Source: Actinomadura sp. HBU206391
GTDB lineage: Bacteria > Actinomycetota > Actinomycetes > Streptosporangiales > Streptosporangiaceae
NCBI RefSeq assembly: GCF_014323665.1
Contig: NZ_JABVEB010000003.1
Coordinates: 1-64,000, forward strand
Length of the DNA stretch: 64,000 bases
Reading direction: 5' to 3'
The position numbers and the translations under genes were made by a program. Shown piece after piece: positions 27,600 to 37,885 of this stretch (positions are counted from its first letter, which is position 1; every line of letters starts with the position of its first letter). Below the pieces are notes generated by a model, which was not told the origin of the DNA, did not search any database, and was given only the letters and a program-made list of their open reading frames with translations.

Positions 27600-27920
27600 G
27601 CACGGTCTCTACCCACGCGACCGACGACAATGCGGCAGGGCGACACGGCAACCGGCGGCCCCGCCGTCGCATTGCCGCGGACCCGGGTAAACCCCCGCCG
27701 CGGATGAGGCGTCTTGAAGACGTCGTCTCGCGAGCGTCCCGCCCGTCCCGCGCCGCCAACCGGTGGGGACCGGCGTTCCAGGCGATTCCCCATCGCTCAA
27801 TCGGCACCGCCCACCGCGGTGCGCCGATACGACCGAGTGCGGAATCCGGTGACGTGACGCCCGAGCGGGGTCGCACCGGGTCATTGCCGTGCCCCGACCG
27901 ACGCGAGGTGTGCCATCCCT
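27600..27920. other. Divergent intergenic region
   Basis: About 320 bases between the divergent YihY and DUF6077-like genes, so promoters for both are expected. Composition is as GC-rich as coding DNA. I see no clear -35/-10 pair, no dyad beyond short chance repeats and no credible small gene. Confidence 0.35.
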
Positions 27921-30095
27921 GTGAAAACCGAGACCCCCGAGCGAGAACCCGTAGTCGGCATCGCTCATTCGCGCGACGGGTCCGGCCGTCTCACCGGCCT
28001 GGTGGAACGACTGGGCCGAGGTGGCGGACCCGCCCGCGCCACCGCGTTCCTCGACGGGGCCACGGACGCCGCCGTCGTGGCCTTCGCGGCCTGGACGGCG
28101 GTCTATCACGCCGGACTGCTGATCCGGCCGCCGACAGCGGTGCTGGTCGCGGCCTGGCTGGTGGTCATGGCGACGCTCGCGGCCGTACGGATGACGCGCG
28201 GGACGACAGACCGGGCGCGATCACCTCGCGGGACCGCCACGCCGCCCGCCCGGGCCACCGGCGTGGATCCGATCGCGGGCGGCCGGACGCGCACGTACGC
28301 GCGATGGGCGGGCCCGGTGCTCGGTGTCGCGGCCGGCGTGGCGGCGGGTCTGTACCGGTCGGGGGTGCCCTGGTGGATCACCTGCGTGCTCGGGGCCGCG
28401 GCGGTCGCGGTCACCCTGACGGCGCTGCGCGGCAGCCGGTACCGGCCGGATACGGCGCCGGTCGCCGACCGCGGCTCGCTGCCGGCGCTCGTCTCGGTCC
28501 TCGTCACGGCCGCCGGATTCGCCGGTGCCTCACTGTTCGTCGTCAACCCCGACGGTGACGACGCCTACTTCATGTCCCGGTCGGTGTGGACGGCCGAGCA
28601 CGGCCGGATCCCGTTCCGCGACGTCATCTTCACCCCCGGGTCGGTCGGGACGGTCGGAGGCGAACCGCCCATCGCGTCCGTCGAGGTCTTCAACGGCGCG
28701 CTGGCCCGCCTGCTCGGCATCGCGGCGTCGTCGTTCACCTGGTACCTCTTCCTGCCGGTGGTGACCTTCCTGGCCGTCTGGGCCATGTGGCGGTTGATCC
28801 GGCTGTGGGCCCCCCGGCGCGCGGCGGCGTGTTTCGCGACCGCCGCCGTCTATCTGCTCTGGACGGGGGCGGGCACCGGATCCTTCGGATCGTTCCACCT
28901 GATCAGGATGTGGCAGGGCAAGGGCGTTCTCGTGTCCCTGGCGGTACCGCTGCTGTACGTCTACCTCACCCGCTGGGCGGAACACCGGTCCCGTCGTGAT
29001 CTCTGGCTCGCCGTCGCCGTGGGGGCCGCCGCCACCGGGCTGGCCTCGGCCGCGACGTTCGTCGTGCCGCTCGTGACCGTCGCCGCCGTCGGCCCGCTGC
29101 TGCTGCGTGCCGGGCTGGACACCGGGCGGCAGCGGGTCGAAGGGCTGCGGACCGCCCTGGCCGCCTGCGCCGCCATGGCCTATCCGGTCGTGGGCGGGGT
29201 GATGGTCGCGTTGTTCAGCGACACGGTCGAGGTCGGCGGACGGTTGTCCCCCGCCCCGGTCAGCTACTCGATCGTGCTGCTGACCGGTGTGCTGGGCGTC
29301 ATCGCCGGTTGCGCGCTGTGGACGGCACCGTGGATCAGCCGGCGCGGCGTGCCGGCACTGGTCACGGCGGGCGTGGCGGCGATCGCCACCGTCCTTTTCG
29401 TCCCTGGCGTGCTGGAGCTGATGGCGGATGCCACCGGTGCGGCGCCGGTGCTGTGGCGCACGATGTGGTCGGTGCCGGCCGCCGCGCTGATCGGGCTGCT
29501 CGCGGCCCTGCCGCTGCCCGGTGCCCTGCGCCGGCTCTCGCCGCTGCCGGCGGTGCTGTTGTGCGCCGCGTTCGTGATCTGCGGCACCCCGCTGTGGACG
29601 GCCGGGGGCAGGTCCGTCGTCGCCGAACTGCCCTCGTGGAAGGCCTCTCGCTCTTCGCTGATCACCGCCCGGGCGGTGGTGGCCGCCACCGGCGGAGCGT
29701 CCGGTGCCGTGCTGATGCCGGACCGGTACATGCGCAACGTGCCCCTCATAACCTCGCGGGTGCAGGCGGTCAACGCCAATCCGCACTATCTGATGAATCT
29801 TCCCGTCGGCAGGTCGTTCATCGCCGACCGGCGGTTGCTCACCGCTGTGGTCGGCCGGAGTACGAGGCCCGCGCCGGTTACGGACGTACGGGCGGCGCTC
29901 GACCGGGTCGGTGTGGTCATCGCCTGCGCCCAGGCCCACAACGACATCGGCCTGCGTGTCCTGCAGGACGCCGGATACGTACGTCCCGTCCACATCCACG
30001 GGCTGGTGTGCCTGTTCCCGCCCGCCCGGCCGTCCGAGCGGGCGGCGGACACGCCGGCGACCGGCGGCGGGCCGGCCTCAGCCGGATTCGGGTGA
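27921..30095 (+). CDS. Large polytopic membrane protein, DUF6077-like
   Basis: 724 residues from GTG; the nearest purine-rich site (GAGG) is rather far upstream. About 13 membrane helices are seen. A conserved extracytoplasmic segment after the fifth helix reads NPDGDDAYFMSRSVW and IPFRDVIFTPGSVG. A soluble C-terminal part (about 590-724) follows with the MPDRYMRNVPLITSRVQAVN stretch. This layout resembles GT-C type or O-antigen-like membrane enzymes and the uncharacterised DUF6077 family. The first D-D pair after a luminal loop would suit a GT-C catalytic site, but this is inference. It overlaps the next gene tail-to-tail by 18 bases. Confidence 0.75.
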   Translation: MKTETPEREPVVGIAHSRDGSGRLTGLVERLGRGGGPARATAFLDGATDAAVVAFAAWTAVYHAGLLIRPPTAVLVAAWLVVMATLAAVRMTRGTTDRARSPRGTATPPARATGVDPIAGGRTRTYARWAGPVLGVAAGVAAGLYRSGVPWWITCVLGAAAVAVTLTALRGSRYRPDTAPVADRGSLPALVSVLVTAAGFAGASLFVVNPDGDDAYFMSRSVWTAEHGRIPFRDVIFTPGSVGTVGGEPPIASVEVFNGALARLLGIAASSFTWYLFLPVVTFLAVWAMWRLIRLWAPRRAAACFATAAVYLLWTGAGTGSFGSFHLIRMWQGKGVLVSLAVPLLYVYLTRWAEHRSRRDLWLAVAVGAAATGLASAATFVVPLVTVAAVGPLLLRAGLDTGRQRVEGLRTALAACAAMAYPVVGGVMVALFSDTVEVGGRLSPAPVSYSIVLLTGVLGVIAGCALWTAPWISRRGVPALVTAGVAAIATVLFVPGVLELMADATGAAPVLWRTMWSVPAAALIGLLAALPLPGALRRLSPLPAVLLCAAFVICGTPLWTAGGRSVVAELPSWKASRSSLITARAVVAATGGASGAVLMPDRYMRNVPLITSRVQAVNANPHYLMNLPVGRSFIADRRLLTAVVGRSTRPAPVTDVRAALDRVGVVIACAQAHNDIGLRVLQDAGYVRPVHIHGLVCLFPPARPSERAADTPATGGGPASAGFG

Positions 30096-30674
30096 GCCGG
30101 ATTCAGGTGAGCCCGGGCCGTCGGCTCCGAACGGGAAGTCCCGCTGGGGGCGCCAGACGCCGTCGGACCCGTGCTCGTACAGCGAGAAGCCCCACACCGG
30201 GAACCGCGCCTCGTAGTGGCCGAGTTCCTTGCCGGCACGGTCCAGCACCTCGTCGGCGAGATCGTGCGCCACCGTGACGTGCGGATGGTAGGGGAACCGC
30301 GGCGACCGCCACAGCGGGCCGCTGCGCACCTTGCGCTCCACCTGTGCGCACGAGCCGGCGCCCTCGGCGAGTGAGACGAACACCACCGGCGACACAGGGC
30401 GGAACGTCCCGGTGCCGTACAGCCGGATCGGGAAGGCGCGCTCAGTGACCGCCACCTCCCGCAGGTGGCGTTCGATCGAGCCGAGGGCGGCGGCGCTCAC
30501 CGGGGTCGGCGGCAGGAGCGTGATGTGCGTCGGGATCGACCGGGCGAGCGGATCGCCGAAGGACTCCCGCCAGCGTTGCAGTTCGGTTCCGTACGGATCG
30601 GGGATCGGAATCGCCACTCCGATGGTCCGCAGCGGGTCAGGCGCGCCCACGTCCGACGAATCCCACCCGATCAC
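30078..30674 (-). CDS. 2'-5' RNA ligase / cyclic phosphodiesterase-like protein
   Basis: 198 residues from GTG, six bases after GGAGG, overlapping the trpS end by 38 bases. The two H-x-T/S motifs of the 2H phosphoesterase superfamily are present, THITLL (about residue 48) and HPHVTVAH (about 130), in a protein of normal length. Relatives hydrolyse 2',3'-cyclic phosphates on RNA or small molecules. The C-terminus ends in a [10 protein letters not shown] repeat from a 15-base duplication and overlaps the convergent gene. Confidence 0.88.
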   Translation of the reverse strand: MIGWDSSDVGAPDPLRTIGVAIPIPDPYGTELQRWRESFGDPLARSIPTHITLLPPTPVSAAALGSIERHLREVAVTERAFPIRLYGTGTFRPVSPVVFVSLAEGAGSCAQVERKVRSGPLWRSPRFPYHPHVTVAHDLADEVLDRAGKELGHYEARFPVWGFSLYEHGSDGVWRPQRDFPFGADGPGSPESGSPESG

Positions 30675-31740
30675 GCACGGCCTCCATGGTCCGAGCGGCG
30701 ACCTCGCCGGCCCGGGCGGCGCCCTGGGCCAGGATGCGGTCGAGTTGTTCCTCGTCGCCGAGCACCTTCTCCGTACGCTCCCGGATCGGGGTGAAGGTGT
30801 CGAGGACCAGTTGCGCCAGATCCTTCTTCAGCGACCCGTAGCCCGCACCGGCGTACTGCCGCTCGAGATCGTCGATCGACGAGCCCGAGAGCGCGGAGTA
30901 GACGCGCAGGAGGTTGGTGATCCCCGGCTTCTTCTCCTCGTCGTAGCTGATCTCGGTGCCGGTGTCGGTGACCGCGCGCATGATCTTCTTGCGCATGGAG
31001 CCCGGCTCTTCGAGCACGTCGACGATGCCCTGCGGCGATGACGACGACTTGCTCATCTTCGCCGTGGGCTCCTGCAGATCCGTGATCTTGGCGGTGGCCT
31101 TGGGGATGTAGGCCTCCGGCAGGGCGAAGGTCTCACCGAAGCGGTGGTTGAACCGCTGCGCGAGAGTGCGGGTCAGCTCGAGGTGCTGCCGCTGGTCCTC
31201 GCCGACCGGCACCTGGCAGCCGCCCACGCCCTCACCGGGCTCGGGGGTGTAGAGGAGGATGTCGGCGGCCTGCAGGATCGGGTAGGTGAACAGGCCGACG
31301 CTGGCGCCGCTCGCGCCCTGCTTGGCCGACTTGTCCTTGAACTGGGTCATGCGGCCCGCCTCGCCGAAGCCGGTCAGGCAGCCGAGGATCCAGGCCAGCT
31401 CGGAGTGTTCGCGCACGTGGCTCTGCACGAAGAGGGTGGACCGCTCGGGGTCGACGCCCATCCCCAGCAGCTGCGCGGCCGACAGCCGGGTGCGCCTGCG
31501 CAGCGCCTCGGGCTCGTAGTCGACGGTGATGGCATGCAGATCGACGACGCAGTAGAAGGCGTCGTGGGTGTCCTGCAGCGCGACCCACTGGCGCAGGGCG
31601 CCGAGGTAGTTGCCCAGGTGAAAGGAGTCACCGGTGGGCTGGATACCCGAGAGGACGCGACGGGTGGACCCCGGCGTCGGCCCCGTGGTCTGCCCTGTGG
31701 TTTGAGGAGCGTAGCCCTGGGGGCCGGACACTGCGGACAT
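30637..31740 (-). CDS. trpS: Tryptophanyl-tRNA synthetase
   Basis: About 367 residues. It is a class I synthetase that charges tRNA-Trp. The HIGH motif is HLGNYLG (about residue 41), KMSKS is intact (about residue 227), and the tryptophan pocket ([18 protein letters not shown]) is conserved. An N-terminal Thr/Gln-rich tail precedes [16 protein letters not shown] two codons earlier is possible. It is co-transcribed with the 2'-5' ligase-like gene. Confidence 0.96.
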   Translation of the reverse strand: MSAVSGPQGYAPQTTGQTTGPTPGSTRRVLSGIQPTGDSFHLGNYLGALRQWVALQDTHDAFYCVVDLHAITVDYEPEALRRRTRLSAAQLLGMGVDPERSTLFVQSHVREHSELAWILGCLTGFGEAGRMTQFKDKSAKQGASGASVGLFTYPILQAADILLYTPEPGEGVGGCQVPVGEDQRQHLELTRTLAQRFNHRFGETFALPEAYIPKATAKITDLQEPTAKMSKSSSSPQGIVDVLEEPGSMRKKIMRAVTDTGTEISYDEEKKPGITNLLRVYSALSGSSIDDLERQYAGAGYGSLKKDLAQLVLDTFTPIRERTEKVLGDEEQLDRILAQGAARAGEVAARTMEAVRDRVGFVGRGRA

Positions 31741-31758
31741 GTGCACGAACCGATTCTG

Positions 31759-32718
31759 TCAGGCCTCGCTTGAGGCGATGTCGTTTGCTGTCGCTGTCGC
31801 TTCACCTGTCCCGGCGCCGCCGGGATCGGCGGTGCCGGTGTTGCCGGTGTTGCCGCCGTCCAACGGCGTGACGCGCACGCGGGCCACCCGGCGGCCGTCC
31901 ATCTCGACGACCCCCATCCGGTGCCGGTCGATCTCGACCGCCTCCCCCACCTGGGGCACGTGCCCGAGCACCGCCATGATGTGCCCTGCCACGGTCTCGT
32001 ACGGCCCTTCGGGAAGCACTATGCCGGTCTCGGCGGCGAAGGCGTCCAGGTTGAGCAGGCCGTCGAGCTCGACCGCTCCACCGTGCAGCCGGCGCGCCTG
32101 CGCGTCCTCCACATCATATTCGTCGCGGATATCCCCGATGAGCTCCTCGAGGAGGTCCTCCAGGGTGATGATCCCCGCGGTTCCGCCGTACTCGTCCACG
32201 ACGATCGCCAGGTGGTGGCCCTCCCGGCGCATCTCGGACAGGACGGCGAGCACCTGCTTGCCCATCGGCAGGTACTTCACCGGCCGCATGACCTCCGAGA
32301 CGGGCACCGACCGGCCGACGAGATCGGGATCGAGCAGATCTCGCACGTGCACGAACCCGATGACCTCGTCGTGGGTGTCCCGGTAGACAGGGAACCGGGA
32401 GTGCGGGCTGTCGGCCGCTATCCGGGCGGCGGCGTTCAACGGGGTGGCCGCGTCCAGGAACTCCACCTCCGTACGCGGCACGAACACCTCGCGCAACTGC
32501 CGCGCGCCGGCCGCGAAGACCTCCTCGATGAGCCTGCGCTCGTCTCCGGTGATCCCCTGGTGCCCCGCGACGAGGGCCCGCACCTCCGCGGCGGTGATCC
32601 GGTCACGGAGATCGCCCAGGCCGCCGCCGAGCCGCCTCATGATCACCAAGGTGGCGCAGAAGGCACCGAGCAGCATCGAGCACAGCGCCGGCAGGCCGTA
32701 CTTCACGAGATCGCTCAC
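31759..32718 (-). CDS. CBS-pair / CorC_HlyC domain membrane protein
   Basis: 319 residues from GTG with GGGAGG seven bases upstream. One N-terminal membrane helix (about 7-28) is followed by a linker with ITGDERRLIEEVFAAG and two CBS domains (about 75-200; VFVPRTEVEFLD, HLAIVVDEYGGTAGIITLED). A CorC_HlyC transporter-associated domain (about 215-295) and a Gly/Thr-rich tail complete it. The normal CNNM/DUF21 part with three or four helices is missing, so it resembles CorC more than a full HlyC/CNNM. It ends 18 bases before trpS and may share its transcript. Confidence 0.88.
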   Translation of the reverse strand: MSDLVKYGLPALCSMLLGAFCATLVIMRRLGGGLGDLRDRITAAEVRALVAGHQGITGDERRLIEEVFAAGARQLREVFVPRTEVEFLDAATPLNAAARIAADSPHSRFPVYRDTHDEVIGFVHVRDLLDPDLVGRSVPVSEVMRPVKYLPMGKQVLAVLSEMRREGHHLAIVVDEYGGTAGIITLEDLLEELIGDIRDEYDVEDAQARRLHGGAVELDGLLNLDAFAAETGIVLPEGPYETVAGHIMAVLGHVPQVGEAVEIDRHRMGVVEMDGRRVARVRVTPLDGGNTGNTGTADPGGAGTGEATATANDIASSEA

Positions 32719-32959
32719 CCCGTGGCCTCCCGGCACCGGCACTCCGAACGGCCCGCCGATCCGGCGGGGGATCTACCGCTAGGGTCGTCGTCCATGGTCC
32801 AAGGCGGCTCGTCCAGGGCGTTCTGCCATGTGCGGCTGGTCAGGGCTTTCTCAGAGTTTTATCAGGGCTTTCGCACAGCGGCCGGGCGGCGTCCGGCCGC
32901 GCGACCTCGGAACATCAGCCTACCTGGATACGCTGAGTGAACCTGGATACGGAGGCGCA

Positions 32960-33922
32960 GTGAAGCTGCTCGTCACCGGCGGCGCCGGCTACATCGGAAG
33001 CGTCGTCAGCGATCAACTCTGCACGGCGGGGCACGAGGTGGTCGTACTCGACGACCTGTCGACCGGGCACCGCGACGCCGTGCCCGCCGGGGCCCGGCTG
33101 GTCGAGGGGACGCTGCGCGACCTGGCGTTCGAGGTCCTCGACGGCGCCGGCTTCGACGCCGTCCTGCACTTCGCGGCGAGGTCGCTGGTCGGGGAGTCGG
33201 TGGAGAGGCCGGGCCTCTACTGGGACAAGAACCTCGGCGAGTCGCTGGCGCTGCTGGACGCGATGCGGCGGGCCGGGGTCTCGCGCATCGTTTTCTCCTC
33301 CACCGCCGCCACCTACGGCGAGCCCGAGTCGGCGCCGATCCTGGAGACCGATCCCACCCGGCCCACCAACCCCTACGGCGCCTCGAAGCTGGCGATCGAC
33401 ACCGCGCTCACCGAGTACGCCCGGCTGCACGGGATCGGCGGGGTTAGCCTGCGCTACTTCAACGTGGCCGGAGCGCGCGGCCGGTTCGGTGAGCGCCACG
33501 CCACCGAGACGCACCTGATCCCGATCGTCCTGCAGGTCGCCACCGGGGCCCGCGACAAGGTGTTCATGCACGGCGACGACTATCCGACGCCGGACGGCAC
33601 CTGCGTCCGCGACTACATCCACGTGGTCGACCTGGGGGTCGCCCACCTGCTGGCGCTGGAGTCCTGCCGGCCCGGGGTCCACAAGATCTTCAACCTCGGC
33701 AACGGCGCCGGGTTCTCGGTGCGCGAGGTCATCGAGGTCTGCCGCCAGGTGACCGGCCATCCGATCCCCGCAGAGGTGGGGCCACGCCGCGCCGGCGACC
33801 CGGCCGTGCTCGTCGCCTCCTCCGACCGGATCCGGTCCGAGCTCGGCTGGAAGCCCGAGCGCGATCTACGGGCCATGGTCGCCGACGCCTGGGCCTTCGC
33901 CCGGCACGGCCTGGCGTCATGA
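32960..33922 (+). CDS. galE: UDP-glucose 4-epimerase
   Basis: 320 residues from GTG, four bases after GGAGG; upstream codons in this frame are not conserved. It interconverts UDP-glucose and UDP-galactose. The NAD-binding TGGAGYIGS, catalytic Ser in [10 protein letters not shown] and the Y-x-x-x-K pair in YGASKLAID show an extended short-chain dehydrogenase. The stop overlaps galK as ATGA, so both are made from one message. galT is absent here. Confidence 0.95.
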   Translation: MKLLVTGGAGYIGSVVSDQLCTAGHEVVVLDDLSTGHRDAVPAGARLVEGTLRDLAFEVLDGAGFDAVLHFAARSLVGESVERPGLYWDKNLGESLALLDAMRRAGVSRIVFSSTAATYGEPESAPILETDPTRPTNPYGASKLAIDTALTEYARLHGIGGVSLRYFNVAGARGRFGERHATETHLIPIVLQVATGARDKVFMHGDDYPTPDGTCVRDYIHVVDLGVAHLLALESCRPGVHKIFNLGNGAGFSVREVIEVCRQVTGHPIPAEVGPRRAGDPAVLVASSDRIRSELGWKPERDLRAMVADAWAFARHGLAS

Positions 33923-35076
33923 GCGATGCGATCGCGAATGCGAGCCGGGACCTCGACGCGACGTTCCAAGAGGCCTACCGGCGTCCCTCCGACGGCATCT
34001 GGCACGCCCCGGGCCGGGTCAACCTGATCGGCGAGCACACCGACTACAACGACGGCCTTGTCCTGCCGTTCGCCCTCGCACAAGGCGTCTCGGTCGCCGC
34101 GGCGGCCCGCGAAGACGAGGTGCTGGAACTGAGATCGCTCCAGGCGGCCGGCGAGGCGGCGAGCGTACCGCTCGACGGCCTCGCGCCCGGTGCGATCGGC
34201 GGTTGGGCCGGCTACGCCGCGGGGGTCGCCTGGGCACTGGGCGAGGCGGGCCACCGCGTGCGCGGCGCCTCCCTGCTGATCGACTCGGATCTGCCGCAGG
34301 GGGCGGGACTCTCGTCCTCGGCGGCGCTGGAATGCGCGGTCGCGCTGACCCTCTGCGAGCTGTCCGGCATCGACATCCCGCGGCCCGAGCTGGCCAGGAT
34401 CGCCCAGCGCGCCGAGAACGACTTCGTCGGCATGCCCTGCGGGATCATGGACCAGTCGGCCGCGCTGCTGTGCACCGCCGATCATGCCCTTCTGCTGGAC
34501 TGCCGCAGCGGGCTGTCCACGCAGGTTCCACTGGACCTCGCCGGCCTGACCCTGCTCGTGATCGACACCAGAGCACCCCACCAGCTCGTCGACGGGGCGT
34601 ACGCCTCCCGCCGGGCGGAGTGCGAGCGGGCGGCCGACGCGCTGGGCGTCCCGGCGCTGCGAGATGTGACCGACCTCACCGAGGCTCTCGCCTCGCTGGA
34701 CGACCCCGTGTGGCGCCGCCGGGTGCGGCACGTCGTGACCGAGAACCACCGGGTGGAGGCCACCGTCGGCCTGCTGCGCGCCGGTGCCGTGACCGAGGTC
34801 GGGGCGATGCTCACGGCTGCGCATCTCTCGCTGCGCGATCAGTTCGAGGTGTCGTGGCCGGAGGCGGACGTCGCGGTCGAGGCGGCCGTACGCGCCGGAG
34901 CCCGCGGCGGCCGGATGGTGGGCGGCGGCTTCGGCGGCTCGGCGATCGCCCTCGTACCGTCACCACTGGTCGGACGGGTGTGCGACGCCGCGCTGAACGC
35001 CTACGAGGCCCGCGGCTGGCGTCCTCCCGCGTTCCTGACCGCCGTGCCGTCCCCCGGGGCACGACGGCTGGCCTGA
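33919..35076 (+). CDS. galK: Galactokinase
   Basis: 385 residues, coupled to galE. A GHMP kinase that phosphorylates galactose at C1. The galactokinase signature [15 protein letters not shown] (about 32-46), the ATP loop [14 protein letters not shown] and motif 3 [16 protein letters not shown] are intact. With galE it covers two of the three Leloir steps; the uridylyltransferase must be elsewhere. It converges on the TPR gene 24 bases away. Confidence 0.96.
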   Translation: MSDAIANASRDLDATFQEAYRRPSDGIWHAPGRVNLIGEHTDYNDGLVLPFALAQGVSVAAAAREDEVLELRSLQAAGEAASVPLDGLAPGAIGGWAGYAAGVAWALGEAGHRVRGASLLIDSDLPQGAGLSSSAALECAVALTLCELSGIDIPRPELARIAQRAENDFVGMPCGIMDQSAALLCTADHALLLDCRSGLSTQVPLDLAGLTLLVIDTRAPHQLVDGAYASRRAECERAADALGVPALRDVTDLTEALASLDDPVWRRRVRHVVTENHRVEATVGLLRAGAVTEVGAMLTAAHLSLRDQFEVSWPEADVAVEAAVRAGARGGRMVGGGFGGSAIALVPSPLVGRVCDAALNAYEARGWRPPAFLTAVPSPGARRLA

Positions 35077-35100
35077 CCGCGGAGCCTTCGCGGCCGGCGG

Positions 35101-37830
35101 TCACCCGGCGGCGGCCTCCAGCAGATCGGCGCGGAGCCGGCCTGCGGCCTCGGCGGCGTCCTTCCGGCCGAGTGCGGTGAACCCCGTGACGGCCTCCTCG
35201 ACCCGGGCCAGCGCGTCCGCCCCCCGGTCGAGCGTGGCGAGAATCCGCGCCTCGTCGTAGCCGACCAGCGCCGTCTCCCACGTGACCGCGTCGGGTTCGT
35301 CGGCGGGCAGATCGGCGAGCGCCTGCCGGGCCGTCTCCATCACCCGCAGCGCGTCCTCGGGCTGCCGGCTCCACAGCAGGCACAGAGCGCCCTGTCGGCG
35401 CGCCCGCACGACGCCGAACGGCGCGCCCAGCGAGAGATGGAGCTCGGCGGCGGCGGCGAACCGCTCGGCCGCGATGCCGTCCTTGTCCAGCCCGCTGAGC
35501 AGCTCTCCCGCGCTCTCGTAGAACTCGGCCGCCGCCCCTGGCTCCTCGGCGCTCACGTCGTCGGCGAGCGCGCTGAAGGTCTCGGCGGCGGCCGCCGCCT
35601 CACCGAGCTCACGCTGGGCATTGGCCAGCATCCAGCGGGACCGCTTGGCGGCGCCGACGTCACCCAGCTCGGTCAGCATCGTGACCGCCTCCTCGGCCGC
35701 CTCGGCCGCCTCCAGGTGCCGGCCGGCCTGGTAGTAGCCGGCGCACAGGTCCTGGCGCGCGTAGGCGGCCTGCGGATAGGCGCCCCAGGCGGTGAAGCCG
35801 GCCACCGCCTCGATCAGGTCTTCGACCGCCTCGCCCACCCGGTCCCGCCCGACCTGGGTCAAGGAGAGCAGCCAGTTGCCCCGGGTCACGTGCGCGGCCG
35901 CACGCATGACGGGCGCGTCGGCGGGAGCGTTCACCACCGCCTCGGTGAGCGCCTCGCCCGCCGCGTCGCCGGTCTCGTGGCCCTCGGGGGCCTCCGCCAG
36001 CAACCGTCCGTGCAGGAGCGCCGCCTCGGCGAGGAGCACCGTCCGGCCCGTCGCACGGTAGCCGTCCCGGGCCCGCAGCGCGGCGGCCGCCGCCTCTTCC
36101 CACCTTCCGTCCAGCCCCGCGAGCACTCTGGCCCGCTCCAGGTCGACGGCGGCCGCGTCCACCGGGTCTGAGGCGGTGACCGCGTCCAGCGTGGACAGGG
36201 CGTCCGGCGATCGGCCGAGGTGGGCGTACGCGTCGGCCAGCCGCAGCCGCACCGCGACCCGGCGGCTGGTGCCGCCGTCCCCCCGGGCCGCCCACTCCGC
36301 GGCGGCCTCCAGCAGGGCGACGCCCTCGCCGGCCTGGTCCAACCGGCACAGCACCGCGCCCACCCGGCTCAGGGACGACTGGCGCCGCTCCTCGTCTCCG
36401 GCCTCCTCGTGCAGGAGGGCGGCACGCCGCCACGCCGCGACGGCCCCCTCGGGGTCGTCGCCCGAGATCAGCTCGAAGCCGAGGCCGTCGGCCCGGCGTC
36501 CAGAGAGTGCGCCGGGCAGATCGGCGACCGGGCCGGCGACCGAGTCGAAACGCCGCCACGCCGCGAGCGCCGCGCTCGTCTCCCCCCGGGCCCAGTGCTC
36601 CTCCGCCGCGTCGATCAGCTCGATCGGGTCGGCGTGGTCGGAGGGGTCGGAGGGATTGGCCGGGTCCGGTGTCGCGCCTGAGGCGGGTCCGGCCGCGGCG
36701 GCTCGAGCGGGCACGCGGGCGTGCGGCGTCAGCGGCAGGCGGTCGACGACCGGCTCGGCGTCCAGCACGGCCCGCGTGAGCTCGCTCTGGTGGCCGGTGC
36801 CGTTACGGGTGTCGAAGGCACCGGCGATCTCCATCGCGCGCGCCTCCAGCTCCGTGTGCAGCACCGCCACCGAGACCTCGGACGCGGCCCGCTCGCCGTG
36901 CGGCGGACGGCGCACGGTGACGTCTCCGTGCCCGGCGTCGCGCACCCTGCGCAGGACCAGCGCGGCACCCGCCGCGAACCGCATCGCGGCACCCGGGCTC
37001 GGCGCGCGGTCGAGCCAGCCGAGATGTCGTTCGATGATCTCCAGACCGCGGGCCTCGTTGCCGGTGCGCGCGCAGAACTCCAGGTGGTCGCCCAGCGACT
37101 CGAGGTCCCGCACGTTGGCGCGCATGATCCGGTAGGCCCGGCGGTGGGCGTCGCGTGCGCCGTCGAGCCGACCCGTCCGCAGGTAGACGGGCAGCAGGCC
37201 GGTGAGGATGTCCTGCGGCTGCTCGCTGCAGCGGAACTCCTCACGCAGCACCGGCTCGGCGATCGCGAGGGCGTCCTCGTCGCGTCCGCGCCACGACAGG
37301 TGGGCCAGCTTGGAGGTCGGGTCGCAGCCTTCGCAGTCCGACAGCACGTCCCGGGCGGCGCCGTTCCACTTGGCGTACCAGCGGTCCGCGGCCTCGGCGT
37401 CGCCCAGATGCCGGGCGACCGACTCCCGCCGCGCGTGGACGGCGTGCAGGCTGTGCCCGCCCATCCGGTAGCGCCGCTCCATGTCGTCGAGCACCGCGTA
37501 CGTCCGCTCGAGCGGGACCTCGGGAAAGCCCGTGAGCGAGTTCACGACCGCCTTGAACTGCCACAGCAGGCGCAGCCCGGCGTTCTCCCCGTACCGCCCG
37601 GGATCGCGGTCGTGATCGGCCAGGCACCGGCTGAACGTGCCGAACGTCTTGATCGGCTCGCCGCCGTACTGGTAGGCGGAGCTCAGGTCCAACCGCACCT
37701 CGAAGGTCAGGACCTCGTCACCGGACGCCTGGGCGTGCCGTAGCGCGTCCTCGACGAGAACCGTCCTGGCCTCGCCGTACGGCAGCTCACGCGCGCGCTC
37801 GATCAGCCGGTACACGGCGTCTGTGGTCAT
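35101..37830 (-). CDS. Large tetratricopeptide-repeat protein
   Basis: 909 residues, soluble, with no signal peptide or membrane segment. Nearly the whole chain is helical Ala/Leu/Glu/Arg-rich repeats of TPR type. The N-terminal third (about 1-300) is the most conserved looking, with QYGGEPIKTFGTFSRCL and a CEGC pair near residue 168. A Pro/Ser-rich break (about 370-390) is followed by TPR-like units to the end, such as AAAETFSALADD and YESAGELLSGL. It follows the HSP90-family gene by 55 bases in the same direction. A scaffold, adaptor or client-recognition role with that chaperone is inferred from context. Confidence 0.85.
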   Translation of the reverse strand: MTTDAVYRLIERARELPYGEARTVLVEDALRHAQASGDEVLTFEVRLDLSSAYQYGGEPIKTFGTFSRCLADHDRDPGRYGENAGLRLLWQFKAVVNSLTGFPEVPLERTYAVLDDMERRYRMGGHSLHAVHARRESVARHLGDAEAADRWYAKWNGAARDVLSDCEGCDPTSKLAHLSWRGRDEDALAIAEPVLREEFRCSEQPQDILTGLLPVYLRTGRLDGARDAHRRAYRIMRANVRDLESLGDHLEFCARTGNEARGLEIIERHLGWLDRAPSPGAAMRFAAGAALVLRRVRDAGHGDVTVRRPPHGERAASEVSVAVLHTELEARAMEIAGAFDTRNGTGHQSELTRAVLDAEPVVDRLPLTPHARVPARAAAAGPASGATPDPANPSDPSDHADPIELIDAAEEHWARGETSAALAAWRRFDSVAGPVADLPGALSGRRADGLGFELISGDDPEGAVAAWRRAALLHEEAGDEERRQSSLSRVGAVLCRLDQAGEGVALLEAAAEWAARGDGGTSRRVAVRLRLADAYAHLGRSPDALSTLDAVTASDPVDAAAVDLERARVLAGLDGRWEEAAAAALRARDGYRATGRTVLLAEAALLHGRLLAEAPEGHETGDAAGEALTEAVVNAPADAPVMRAAAHVTRGNWLLSLTQVGRDRVGEAVEDLIEAVAGFTAWGAYPQAAYARQDLCAGYYQAGRHLEAAEAAEEAVTMLTELGDVGAAKRSRWMLANAQRELGEAAAAAETFSALADDVSAEEPGAAAEFYESAGELLSGLDKDGIAAERFAAAAELHLSLGAPFGVVRARRQGALCLLWSRQPEDALRVMETARQALADLPADEPDAVTWETALVGYDEARILATLDRGADALARVEEAVTGFTALGRKDAAEAAGRLRADLLEAAAG

Positions 37831-37885
37831 CGGACCCGCTCCCTGTTCACGATCTCGTCCCGCGTGACGGCCCGGCGACGCGGGC

